Positions 1 through 6,944 of a stretch of DNA of 7,000 nucleotides are shown here, in pieces. The stretch lies in the NCBI RefSeq assembly GCF_938045225.1, contig NZ_CALINL010000014.1:1-7000 (forward strand), in the 5' to 3' direction. The position numbers were made by a program, and so were the translations under genes. The notes under the pieces were generated by a model that saw only the letters and a list, made by a program, of their open reading frames with translations, was not told where the DNA came from and searched no databases. Source of the stretch: an uncultured Campylobacter sp. GTDB lineage: Bacteria > Campylobacterota > Campylobacteria > Campylobacterales > Campylobacteraceae. Position 1 is the first letter of the stretch. Each line of letters opens with the position of its first letter.

Positions 1-41
1 TTATATATCGTCAAAATTAGAATAAAGTTAAGGGGCAAAAT
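1..41. other. Short stretch downstream of napD, no terminator seen
   Basis: These bases follow the napD stop. The only folding potential is a weak AT-rich stem overlapping the end of napD, without a G-C-rich arm and U-tract. The operon transcript may continue past the window edge. Confidence 0.4.
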
Positions 42-389
42 TTATTTTACTCTATCGCCGACGTGACCGTTGTAGACGATATCCTTCGCGTCGATGTTTT
101 CATCGAGCAGTATATCGCTTATCTTGCCGCTTTTTTTAATGCTTTCGATATCTTGTTGCAAATCCTCTTGATAGCTGTATATCATCGCGGCTTCTGAGAC
201 GCCCTCTACGCCCTCTAGCGCCTTAAAGAGCTCTATCTCGCCGTCTAAATTTTCCGCGCTCATCACGACTACGATTTTGCCCTCTTGCGCGGCGATGACC
301 TCGCAGCCTTTTACTTGCTCGATTCTTTTAGCTACTTCGGCAGCTTCGTTTCCGTCTTTTGTATATACTATCGCACTTGATATATTCAT
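42..389 (-). CDS. napD: NapA signal-peptide-binding chaperone NapD
   Basis: NapD is a small cytoplasmic chaperone that binds the Tat signal of NapA and holds back export until the cofactor is inserted. The protein is 115 aa from the start chosen here. It opens with MNISSAIVY, the expected first strand, and contains KIVVVMSAE and the family-like end of the ferredoxin fold, AAMIYSYQEDL (around residues 67-77). Beyond that is a tail of about 35 residues that the 87-aa E. coli NapD lacks. I chose the ATG at 389 over a TTG four codons upstream at 401. The ATG forms an ATGA overlap with the napL stop like the other junctions, and a GGAG lies 6 nt before it. The TTG would put that Shine-Dalgarno sequence inside the coding region. 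It is the last gene of the operon. Confidence 0.93.
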   Translation of the reverse strand: MNISSAIVYTKDGNEAAEVAKRIEQVKGCEVIAAQEGKIVVVMSAENLDGEIELFKALEGVEGVSEAAMIYSYQEDLQQDIESIKKSGKISDILLDENIDAKDIVYNGHVGDRVK

Positions 390-1357
390 TTTACGCTCCA
401 AAATTTAACCTCTTTTTCGTACGCGACGCTGATTAGTCTGCCGCTATCGGAGAGGTAAATTTCATTTAAAATTTGCTGTCCGGTTTTTACGGTCGCGAGT
501 TTTGTTTTGCTTGCGATGTCGTAGACCAGGATATCGCTCTCTTCGCCGTTCATATACGCTAGCGTTTTGGCGTCGTCGCTAAGCCCCGTCGCATAAACGA
601 TAAAATCAGACTTAAAATAGCTCATCGAGCCGTTAAAAACGCCTGCTTGTTTGTCGATGCAGCCCACGGCTACGACGTCATTTTTGTAGTCGATGTCGTA
701 CATGTTGTCTTTAAAGAAATTTAGCGTTTGTTCGGTTTGGCGAGTTTTTAGATTATAGATATAAATCACGCCGCTTTCGGCTCCGATAGCGATTTTGTCG
801 CGGGTTTTATTGATCTCAAAATCCACGTAAAGCGCGATGGAAAATTTATGTTTAAAGACTGCTTTTTTACTCTCTAGGTCGATATAGTAAATTTCATTGC
901 CGAAATCCGATACTACCGCCGTTTTTTCATCTATGAAAAAGGCTTTTTTGGCGGATTTGTTAGCTAGATGCATATTGCTAACCTCGCTCCAGCCGTCATT
1001 TTCTTTTTTAAAAACGTACAAATATCGCTCGTTGTAATCCATCTCGGTTAAAACCAAAAGCATATCGCCCAGCCGGTCGATACTAAAAATTTTTGCTGGC
1101 TCTTCGTCGCTAAAGTGCGTTTTGACTGTGCGAAATTTGATCGGTTCTAAAAATTTATCCGCCTTTATGTCGTAGATATCAAGCTCGCTACCGTCCGTGC
1201 CCAGATATAAAATTTCATCTATCAAATTTGAGCTTATCACGTTTGCGCCCGCTTTTATGACCTTGTCCGGTTGCGAGATCTCGAGCGGTGCAGCCGCCAA
1301 ATTTGCGGTCAAATTTAAGCAAAAAATCGCCGTAAAAAATAAAATAAATTTTCTCAT
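386..1357 (-). CDS. napL: Periplasmic WD40-like propeller protein NapL, function unresolved
   Basis: NapL is found in the nap operons of Campylobacterota and has no settled biochemical role. The protein is 323 aa with a clear Sec signal peptide (residues 1-23: MRKF, a hydrophobic core, then LAAA). The mature part has repeated strand-turn units that look like degenerate WD40/propeller blades: LDIYDIKADKF (59-69), IYYIDLESKKAV (156-167), IYIYNLKTRQT (198-208), ILVYDIASKTKL (276-287) and a closing VKFWSVK at the C-terminus. There are no haem motifs; the only cysteine in the mature part is C233, so it does not look like a redox carrier. A structural or NapA/NapB assembly role is inference from its exported state and operon position. 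The ATG overlaps the napF stop (ATGA), with GGAGG 4 nt upstream. Confidence 0.88.
   Translation of the reverse strand: MRKFILFFTAIFCLNLTANLAAAPLEISQPDKVIKAGANVISSNLIDEILYLGTDGSELDIYDIKADKFLEPIKFRTVKTHFSDEEPAKIFSIDRLGDMLLVLTEMDYNERYLYVFKKENDGWSEVSNMHLANKSAKKAFFIDEKTAVVSDFGNEIYYIDLESKKAVFKHKFSIALYVDFEINKTRDKIAIGAESGVIYIYNLKTRQTEQTLNFFKDNMYDIDYKNDVVAVGCIDKQAGVFNGSMSYFKSDFIVYATGLSDDAKTLAYMNGEESDILVYDIASKTKLATVKTGQQILNEIYLSDSGRLISVAYEKEVKFWSVK
396..399 (-). promoter_or_regulatory. Ribosome binding site deciding the napD start
   Basis: GGAG on the minus strand lies 6 nt before the ATG at 389. It favours that codon over the in-frame TTG at 401, which directly abuts this site. Confidence 0.8.
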
Positions 1358-1824
1358 AACGCCTCCATTTTGATACTATTTGCGAAGCAAACTTCCATAC
1401 ACTGCGCGCAGCCCGTGCATTTTTGATTTACGCTTGGGCGAAAAACGCCTAAAAAATCGATGGCTCTAAATTTGCAAACATCCTGGCAACTACAGCAAAT
1501 CGTGCCGTTCCATGCAAGACAACTATGTACGTCGATAAAAATTTTAGCTTCGATTTTAGCTGCAAATTCTAAATTTAAAACCTCTCGTCCCGCCTCCTCG
1601 CAAGCAAGCGCGCACTCTTTACAAAAGTTACAACCTAAGGACTTAAATTTAAAATTTACTCTCTCGTTTTCAAAACTCAAAAGCTCTCTATCACAAGCGC
1701 TAACGCAAGGCGCTTCGCAATCAGCGCAGTTAAATTCGCCGCAAAAATAAGGCGGCGCAATAAATTTTTGAGCGGTTTTGCCGCCCAAAAATTTAGTAAA
1801 TAGCTCGCGTCTGGATACGCTCAC
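1354..1824 (-). CDS. napF: Ferredoxin-type maturation protein NapF (GTG start)
   Basis: NapF is an accessory iron-sulfur protein. In other bacteria it is cytoplasmic, interacts with NapA and is thought to help with Fe-S or cofactor assembly before export. Four cysteine groups are visible: C33/C36/C40/C44, C65/C68/C71/C75, C102/C110/C113/C117 with the NapF-like CLAWNG lead-in, and C136/C139/C142/C146. Two further cysteines, C28 and C111, fall outside these motifs. The usual proline after the last cysteine of each motif is missing in all four. An SRRELF motif at residues 4-9 looks Tat-like but no hydrophobic signal core follows, so export is unlikely, as for other NapF proteins. The GTG start forms a GTGA overlap with the napB stop and has GAAGG 6 nt upstream. 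napF lies between napB and napL as in Wolinella, whereas C. jejuni nap lacks it. Confidence 0.9.
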   Translation of the reverse strand: MSVSRRELFTKFLGGKTAQKFIAPPYFCGEFNCADCEAPCVSACDRELLSFENERVNFKFKSLGCNFCKECALACEEAGREVLNLEFAAKIEAKIFIDVHSCLAWNGTICCSCQDVCKFRAIDFLGVFRPSVNQKCTGCAQCMEVCFANSIKMEAL

Positions 1825-2420
1825 CTAACGCCTTCGTTTAGTACGTCTAATAGATTGGAATGCTGAGACGAGTTGGCATCGCGGTACTCCGGCTTAAAGT
1901 TATTTTTAAACTTAGCCTCTACGTTCGCCTGCGGTACGTGACACGTAGTGCAGTTAAAGCGGTCGTCACTAAGCTTACCGTCGAGGTCTTTTTTGTTCCT
2001 TATGCTATAAAGGTGCGATTTAGGGATCGGAGTCGCGCCGACGTCTTTTGCGACTTCAGGCATATGACATGTAACGCACATATTATTATCCGCGGTTATC
2101 GGTATCAAACCCTCTAAATCATGAGGTATCATCGGCGGTGCGTTTTCAAAAGAGCGCTCATATCTTTGTGCTTCGCCTGCGGCAGGTTTCGTCCAGTTGA
2201 TATCGGCTAGCTTTACCTCTTCTTCGTCCATAACGTCGTTAGCCGAACGCAAGATATTTAGATCCTTTGCTTCTTTGCTATCGGATGATTTTGATTTATT
2301 TTTTTGCTCTACTTTTTGAGTTTGTACCGAGCTAGAGGATTTTTGTTCTTCTTTAGCTTCGACGTATCCCGAAAATACGAGGACGGCGCACGCCAATCCC
2401 GCCAAAATTCTCGCCTTCAT
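1821..2420 (-). CDS. napB: Periplasmic dihaem cytochrome c subunit NapB
   Basis: NapB is the small electron-transfer subunit that reduces NapA. It has a Sec signal peptide (about residues 1-22, MKARILAG followed by a hydrophobic core). Two covalent haem sites are visible, CVTCH (115-119) and CTTCH (157-161). H100 in the PPMIPHD motif and H136 in KSHLY are the likely distal ligands, giving the bis-histidine haems expected of NapB. At 199 aa it is longer than the E. coli precursor (149 aa). Most of the excess is a low-complexity Ser/Lys/Gln/Glu segment at about 23-54, between the signal peptide and the folded domain. The start is supported by AGGAG 8 nt upstream and by an ATGA overlap with napH. 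Confidence 0.97.
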   Translation of the reverse strand: MKARILAGLACAVLVFSGYVEAKEEQKSSSSVQTQKVEQKNKSKSSDSKEAKDLNILRSANDVMDEEEVKLADINWTKPAAGEAQRYERSFENAPPMIPHDLEGLIPITADNNMCVTCHMPEVAKDVGATPIPKSHLYSIRNKKDLDGKLSDDRFNCTTCHVPQANVEAKFKNNFKPEYRDANSSQHSNLLDVLNEGVR

Positions 2421-3217
2421 TGATTTTTCTCCTTTAGTAAATTTCTTATATTAAATTTGAGCGCGTCGTCGTCGCAGACGTCGATACAGCGTCCGCAGCT
2501 GATGCACTCGCTCGATGTTATAAACCCGCTTTGCTTGCCGATGATGCCAAGCACTTGGTTTTCCGGACAGATTAGCTTACACTTCATGCAGTTAGTACAG
2601 CTAGCCGCATCGTGCTTTACTCTGATAAGGGCAAATTTGCCGGCTATCGCGTAAAAAGCGCCCAGCGGACAAAGCTTTGAGCAGACTAGTCTATCGCCGA
2701 TAAACGCGTCTATCGCAAACACTCCAAACGCCACAAACAACCACAGCGTGCCACCGTAGATGACGCCGCGCTGAATAATGCCGATAAAGCTAATGCCCTC
2801 AAACGCCGGAGCCGAAGTGACTAGCGAGATAAAAAGCGTAAATCCCAAAACGTAATATCTCGCGCTTCGCGTAAAATTTACGAATTTTTTATCTTTATCG
2901 TAGCCAAGCTTTACTCTAACCCAGCGAGCGGTTTCGGTGATGATATTTACCGGGCAAACCCAGCTGCAAAAAGCGCGCGGAGCGACGATCGCGTAAAAAG
3001 CAAACACGATAGCGGCTCCCACAAGCGCGCCCGAAGCGATACTAAAACTAGCTAGATATAACTGCAAAACGGCAAACGGATCGCTAAGAGGAACAACTCC
3101 GAAAAGCAAAGACGAGCTGAGATTGCCTTGTAAAATTTTAATTCCGTAGTAGTTGCTCGCAAAAAACAGCCCCAGAATCAGAATTTGACTTATCCTTCTT
3201 AAAATCAAATATTTCAT
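2417..3217 (-). CDS. napH: Quinol dehydrogenase membrane subunit NapH
   Basis: NapH is an integral inner-membrane protein that is thought to oxidise menaquinol and pass electrons to NapG. Hydrophobic segments that look membrane-spanning lie at about 8-28, 47-60, 62-80, 120-138 and 152-174; the exact number is uncertain. Two CxxxCP motifs sit at membrane edges, CSWVCP (84-89) and CSKLCP (179-184), and are characteristic of NapH. The C-terminal domain, expected to be cytoplasmic, holds two [4Fe-4S] motifs: C207/C210/C213/C217-P and C238/C241/C244/C248. The length of 266 aa is typical. The start is supported by GGAG 7 nt upstream, and the ATG shares an ATGA overlap with the napG stop. Confidence 0.96.
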   Translation of the reverse strand: MKYLILRRISQILILGLFFASNYYGIKILQGNLSSSLLFGVVPLSDPFAVLQLYLASFSIASGALVGAAIVFAFYAIVAPRAFCSWVCPVNIITETARWVRVKLGYDKDKKFVNFTRSARYYVLGFTLFISLVTSAPAFEGISFIGIIQRGVIYGGTLWLFVAFGVFAIDAFIGDRLVCSKLCPLGAFYAIAGKFALIRVKHDAASCTNCMKCKLICPENQVLGIIGKQSGFITSSECISCGRCIDVCDDDALKFNIRNLLKEKNQ

Positions 3218-3978
3218 AGCAAATCTCCGCTATTTAGATAGTCGTTTAGCTTTTTCTCGTCGGTTTTAAACTCTTTAGGTTCGGCGTCTTTTAGCTTTTT
3301 ATCCGCGCCTTCGACCCAGCCTTTTACGTACTGTTCGTTGCTAGAGCCAAGTCCTATCTCGCGCGGAAGCACGAAGATAGAAGCTTTTGGCGTCACGCAA
3401 ACTTGTTCGCACATGCCGCAGCCCGTGCAGTAGTCGGCGTCTACGACAGGTTTAAAAAACGCGTGCTTTTGCGTGCGTTCGTTGCGGACATATTCAAGCC
3501 TTAACGCTTTATCTATCAAAGGACAGGCGCGGTAGCAAGCGTCGCAGCGAAGCCCCTCGTAAGCGATGCAAAAATTCGGATCCAGCACCGCGATACCCAT
3601 TTGCGCTTTGTTTATATTTAGCTTGCCGTTATCCTCGCTCACTAGCTTCGTATCTAGCGCTCCGGTCGGACAGGCGACCGTGCACGGGATATCCGTACAC
3701 ATATAACAAGGGATATTTCGCGGGGTAAAAAACGGAGTACCGTAAGGCAATCCGTCGTCTAAATCCGCAAGCTTAAGCGTATCCCAAGGACAGGCTTCTA
3801 CGCAAAGCCCGCAGCGTATGCACTCGCTAAGGAAATTTTTCTCCTTTAAAGCACCTGGCGGCCTGATGAGTAGAGTTTGGGCTTTAGCCGTCGTTTGCGT
3901 ACTCCAGGCAAAGCCGCCTGCAAGAACCAAACTAATCGCCTTTAACCCAAATTTTAAAGCCTCTCTTCTATTTTGCAT
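3214..3978 (-). CDS. napG: Quinol dehydrogenase ferredoxin subunit NapG
   Basis: NapG is a periplasmic, membrane-associated iron-sulfur protein that works with NapH to carry electrons from menaquinol towards NapB and NapA. This route replaces NapC, which is absent here. The N-terminus has a Tat-type signal, NRREALKFG at residues 3-11, with a hydrophobic stretch to about residue 25. Four [4Fe-4S] motifs can be read: C53/C56/C59/C63-P, C91/C94/C99/C103-P, C137/C145/C148/C152-P and C184/C187/C190/C194. The last one lacks the proline. The length of 254 aa is normal for the family. The start is supported by AAGG 7 nt upstream, inside the end of napA, with the junction reading TAATAATG. The charged C-terminal tail (about 224-254) has no motif I recognise. 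Its TGA stop overlaps the napH start. Confidence 0.96.
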   Translation of the reverse strand: MQNRREALKFGLKAISLVLAGGFAWSTQTTAKAQTLLIRPPGALKEKNFLSECIRCGLCVEACPWDTLKLADLDDGLPYGTPFFTPRNIPCYMCTDIPCTVACPTGALDTKLVSEDNGKLNINKAQMGIAVLDPNFCIAYEGLRCDACYRACPLIDKALRLEYVRNERTQKHAFFKPVVDADYCTGCGMCEQVCVTPKASIFVLPREIGLGSSNEQYVKGWVEGADKKLKDAEPKEFKTDEKKLNDYLNSGDLL

Positions 3979-3980
3979 TA

Positions 3981-6767
3981 TTAAGCCTTGTAAATTTTAA
4001 CCGCGCATTTTTTATAGTCGGTCTCTTTTGAGATCGGGCAAGTCGCATCTAGGCAGACTTTGTTGATATACACGTTTTCATCAAAAAACGGCACGTAAAC
4101 TAGTCCCGAAGGAGTTTTGTTTCGTCCGCGCAGATCTAGCCTTGCTTTTACCTTACCGCGGCGAGACTCGACCCAAACTACGTCGTTATGCTGTAAATTT
4201 AGCTTTTGCGCATCGCCCTCGTGCATGTAGCAAAGAGCCTCAGGTACAGCGCGGTAAAGCTCAGGAACACGCATAGTCATAGTGCCGGTGTGCCAGTGCT
4301 CCAAGACGCGGCCCGTGCATAGCCAGTAAGGATACGTAGTATCAGGCATCTCGCACGGATCCATATAAGGACGGAAGAAAATTTTGGCTTTATTAGCGAT
4401 AGAAAAATTCTCGTCTCCGCTAGTTACTTTGGTCAAATCGCCTTTTTGCAACTTGGCTTTTTTATTTCCGTAGAATGCAAACTGCTTGCCGTCTTCGGCA
4501 AATTTCTTCGCGTACGGATCGTATTTGGCATTAAATCTCCACTGGGTTTCTTTGCCGTCTACTACAGGCCATCTTAGGCCGCGCACTTTGTGATAAGTAT
4601 CAAAGTCCGCTAGATCGTGTCCGTGACCCGAGCCAAATTTGCGGTAGTCTTCCCAAAGATATTTTTGAACGAAAAATCCGTAGCCCTCAAACACTTTGCC
4701 GTCCGAGCCGACGATTTTTCTACTGTCGCCGAAAACTTCAGAGTTATCAAAATCTTCCATTATAGCGTCTTTTGCAGGATAGCTCTTAGCCTCTTCGTTT
4801 GCGAAAAGCACGTCAAATAGCGTATCTTCTTCGCTATAACCCATGGCTTTTGCCTCGTCTAGCACGCTTGGAAGCGTTAGCTTATCGTCCACTTTTTGTT
4901 CGCCCCAAACCTCTTTTAGCTTAAAGCGCTTAGCAAATTCCAGCATTTGCCACGTGTCGCTCATCGCTTCGCCTACCGGAAGGACTTGCTGACGCCAGTG
5001 CTGCGTTCGGCGCTCGGCATTACCGTACGCGCCCCATTTTTCGTATATCATCGCAGTAGGCAAGATTAGATCGGCAACCTTAGCCGAGATGCCCGGATAC
5101 GGGTCTGAGACGATGATAAAGTTATCCATCTCGCGAGCGGCTTTTATCCAGTGGTTTGCGTTTGCGGTATTTTGCCACGGGTTATTTACCTGCACCCACG
5201 CCCATTTCATCTTTCCGTCTTCCATATCGCGCATCATTTTTACGTAGTGAGAGGCGACTTTCGGATTTAGCGTGTTTTTAGGAAGTTTCCAAATTTTCTC
5301 GCTTATTTCGCGGTGTTCGGCGTTATCTACGACCATATCCGCAGGCAAGCGGTGGACGAAAGTACCGACCTCGCGTGCCGTTCCGCATGCGCTTGGTTGT
5401 CCAGTTAGAGAGAAAGCACCCTCGCCCGGTTTTGCTTGCTTACCAAGAAGCATATGTACCATATAGGCCTGCTCGTTTACCCAAGTGCCGCGTTGGTGCT
5501 GGTTAAAGCCCATCGTCCAAAAGCTAACTACTTTTCTACCTTTTTCGATGTACCAGTCGGCTAGTTGCTTTAGTTTTTTCTTAAATTCTTCCAAATCCTC
5601 GTTTGGATCGCCTTTTATTAGCGGAGCGGAGAAGTCAAGCGTATAAGGTTTAAGAGCTTCTTTAAATTCCTCAAACGTGATTTGCCAGTGTTTGCCCGCG
5701 GTAGCCGTATTTTTATTTTCCATCACGTCGCCCTCTTTATAGCCTAGATAGCCCAGAGTCACGCCTTCGTTTTTGCTTAAAGTCTTTTTAAGTTCGGTCT
5801 CGATGACGTCTTTTTCGGCATTGTAGTTAGGATGATTTGGATTATTTCTAAGCCCATAGCCGATATCGGCAGGTCCCGTCGCAAATACGCAGTGGCTATT
5901 TACGTAGTCCCAATCAATGGCTTCAGGATGATTATAAACGATCTCGTGAGCGATGTAGTTCCAGATAGCTACGTCGCTTGAAGGAGCGAAAATAATCTCG
6001 GAATCGGCGATATTTGACGTTCTAGTCGAATACGTACTTAAATTTACGACCTTTACGCGCTCAGGATCGCTTAGCTTCTTATCGCTTACGCGCGCCCAAA
6101 GTATCGGGTGCATCTCCGCCATATTAGCGCCCCAAGCCACGATAGTATCGGTTAGCTCTATGTCGTCGTAGCAGCCCGCAGGCTCGTCGATACCGAAAGT
6201 CTGCATAAATCCGACGACCGCGGACGCCATACAGTGGCGAGCATTCGGGTCTATGGAGTTGCTTCTGATACCCGCTTTCCATAGTTTGACGGCTGCATAA
6301 CCCTCTAAAATAGTGTATTGACCCGAGCCGAAAACGCAGGCTGAATGCACGCCGTTTTTCTTCATGGTCTCTTTATATTTTTCCACCATGATGTCAAAGG
6401 CTTTTTCCCAGCTAATAGGCTTAAATTTGCCTTTTTTATCAAATTCGCCCTTTTCGTTCACGCGCAAAAGCGGCTGAGTGATGCGGTCTGCGCCGTACAT
6501 GATCTTGGCGTTAAAGTAGCCTTTGATGCAGTTTAGGCCGCGGTTTACTGGTGCTTCAGGGTCACCCTTGACTGCTACGATTTTGCCCTCTTTGGTTGCG
6601 ATCATTACGCCGCAGCCAGTTCCACAGAACCTACATGCAGCCTTATCCCAGCGCCAGCCCTTTTCAGCTGCGTTTTGCGCAGCTGCCATAGAGCTAGGCA
6701 GCGCTATACCCGCACTCGCGCAAGCAGCCGAAGCGGCGGCGCTTTTTATAAAATCTCGTCGATCCAT
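3981..6767 (-). CDS. napA: Periplasmic nitrate reductase catalytic subunit NapA
   Basis: This is the molybdenum subunit that reduces nitrate to nitrite in the periplasm, taking electrons from NapB. The N-terminus is a Tat signal: RRDFIK at residues 3-8, then a small-residue-rich segment to about residue 32. One [4Fe-4S] cluster is bound by C45, C48, C52 and C80, followed by K82, the lysine that lies between cluster and cofactor in this family. C179 in the NARHCMAS motif is the expected molybdenum ligand. Further family signatures are TMGFNQH (418-424) and SLTGQPSACGTAREVG (453-468), with a molybdopterin-dinucleotide-binding domain at about 815-925. At 928 aa it is roughly 100 residues longer than the E. 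coli enzyme, as is usual in Campylobacterota; extra sequence lies around 310-400 and 620-790. The ATG is set by the Tat motif and by a strong ribosome binding site. It is the first gene of the operon, and its TAA stop is 2 nt before napG. Confidence 0.98.
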   Translation of the reverse strand: MDRRDFIKSAAASAACASAGIALPSSMAAAQNAAEKGWRWDKAACRFCGTGCGVMIATKEGKIVAVKGDPEAPVNRGLNCIKGYFNAKIMYGADRITQPLLRVNEKGEFDKKGKFKPISWEKAFDIMVEKYKETMKKNGVHSACVFGSGQYTILEGYAAVKLWKAGIRSNSIDPNARHCMASAVVGFMQTFGIDEPAGCYDDIELTDTIVAWGANMAEMHPILWARVSDKKLSDPERVKVVNLSTYSTRTSNIADSEIIFAPSSDVAIWNYIAHEIVYNHPEAIDWDYVNSHCVFATGPADIGYGLRNNPNHPNYNAEKDVIETELKKTLSKNEGVTLGYLGYKEGDVMENKNTATAGKHWQITFEEFKEALKPYTLDFSAPLIKGDPNEDLEEFKKKLKQLADWYIEKGRKVVSFWTMGFNQHQRGTWVNEQAYMVHMLLGKQAKPGEGAFSLTGQPSACGTAREVGTFVHRLPADMVVDNAEHREISEKIWKLPKNTLNPKVASHYVKMMRDMEDGKMKWAWVQVNNPWQNTANANHWIKAAREMDNFIIVSDPYPGISAKVADLILPTAMIYEKWGAYGNAERRTQHWRQQVLPVGEAMSDTWQMLEFAKRFKLKEVWGEQKVDDKLTLPSVLDEAKAMGYSEEDTLFDVLFANEEAKSYPAKDAIMEDFDNSEVFGDSRKIVGSDGKVFEGYGFFVQKYLWEDYRKFGSGHGHDLADFDTYHKVRGLRWPVVDGKETQWRFNAKYDPYAKKFAEDGKQFAFYGNKKAKLQKGDLTKVTSGDENFSIANKAKIFFRPYMDPCEMPDTTYPYWLCTGRVLEHWHTGTMTMRVPELYRAVPEALCYMHEGDAQKLNLQHNDVVWVESRRGKVKARLDLRGRNKTPSGLVYVPFFDENVYINKVCLDATCPISKETDYKKCAVKIYKA

Positions 6768-6770
6768 TTT

Positions 6771-6778
6771 CTCTCCTC
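6771..6778 (-). promoter_or_regulatory. Strong ribosome binding site of napA
   Basis: GAGGAGAG on the minus strand, with its AGGAG core 5 nt before the napA ATG. It fixes the start of the leading gene of the operon. Confidence 0.85.
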
Positions 6779-6784
6779 GTTTAT

Positions 6785-6806
6785 TTTTTAAGATAGTTCT
6801 TAAAAA
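6785..6806 (-). repeat. Perfect inverted repeat in the napA leader
   Basis: Arms TTTTTAAGA and TCTTAAAAA (9 bp, no mismatch) flank a 4-base loop (ACTA on the minus strand). It ends 17 nt before the napA ATG, and just downstream of the predicted transcription start. The 5-N4-5 core, TAAGA-N4-TCTTA, has the same geometry as Crp/Fnr-family operators, so it may be a DNA site. It could also be a stem-loop at the 5' end of the mRNA. It is not a terminator, since it is AU-rich with almost no G-C pairs. Confidence 0.6.
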
Positions 6807-6807
6807 T

Positions 6808-6856
6808 CAGGTAGATATTAACCGCTATAACCTAAATTTAAGTTGATTAAAAATAA
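6808..6856 (-). promoter_or_regulatory. Candidate nap promoter with FNR/CRP-type box near -41.5
   Basis: Read on the minus strand, TAATAT at 6820-6815 is a plausible -10 element, which would put the transcription start near 6808. At 6856-6843 lies TTATT-TTTA-ATCAA. This matches 8 of 10 half-site bases of the FNR consensus TTGAT-N4-ATCAA, with one perfect half. Its centre (6849.5) falls 41.5 bp upstream of the predicted start, the usual place for class II activation by this family, and no good -35 element is seen. Crp/Fnr-family control of nap is known in Campylobacterota (for example NssA/NssB in Wolinella). The start site and the regulator are inference. Confidence 0.45.
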
Positions 6857-6944
6857 CTAGTTCTTTGGCAACATTTGGAATTCAAATTAAGACCAAAATT
6901 ATCTTTATTTCGCCTATTTTAGGGCTAATGCTTAAAACTACGCA

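Noticed and set aside
1460..1750. Plus-strand 96-codon open frame inside napF
   Set aside because: It is antisense to the cysteine-rich napF, is low-complexity (S, Q, L, K) and shows no sensible ribosome binding site.
1860..2117. Plus-strand 85-codon open frame inside napB
   Set aside because: It is antisense to the haem-binding part of napB and has no recognisable motif.
6523..6846. Plus-strand 107-codon open frame opposite the napA start and leader
   Set aside because: It is antisense to the Tat signal and first cluster of napA, has no family-like motifs, and its end runs through the leader. It is a shadow of napA.
6907..6926. CCTA/TAGG inverted repeat as a terminator of an upstream gene
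   Set aside because: The stem is only 4 bp with a 3-base loop, and the flanking bases do not pair, so it is too weak to call.
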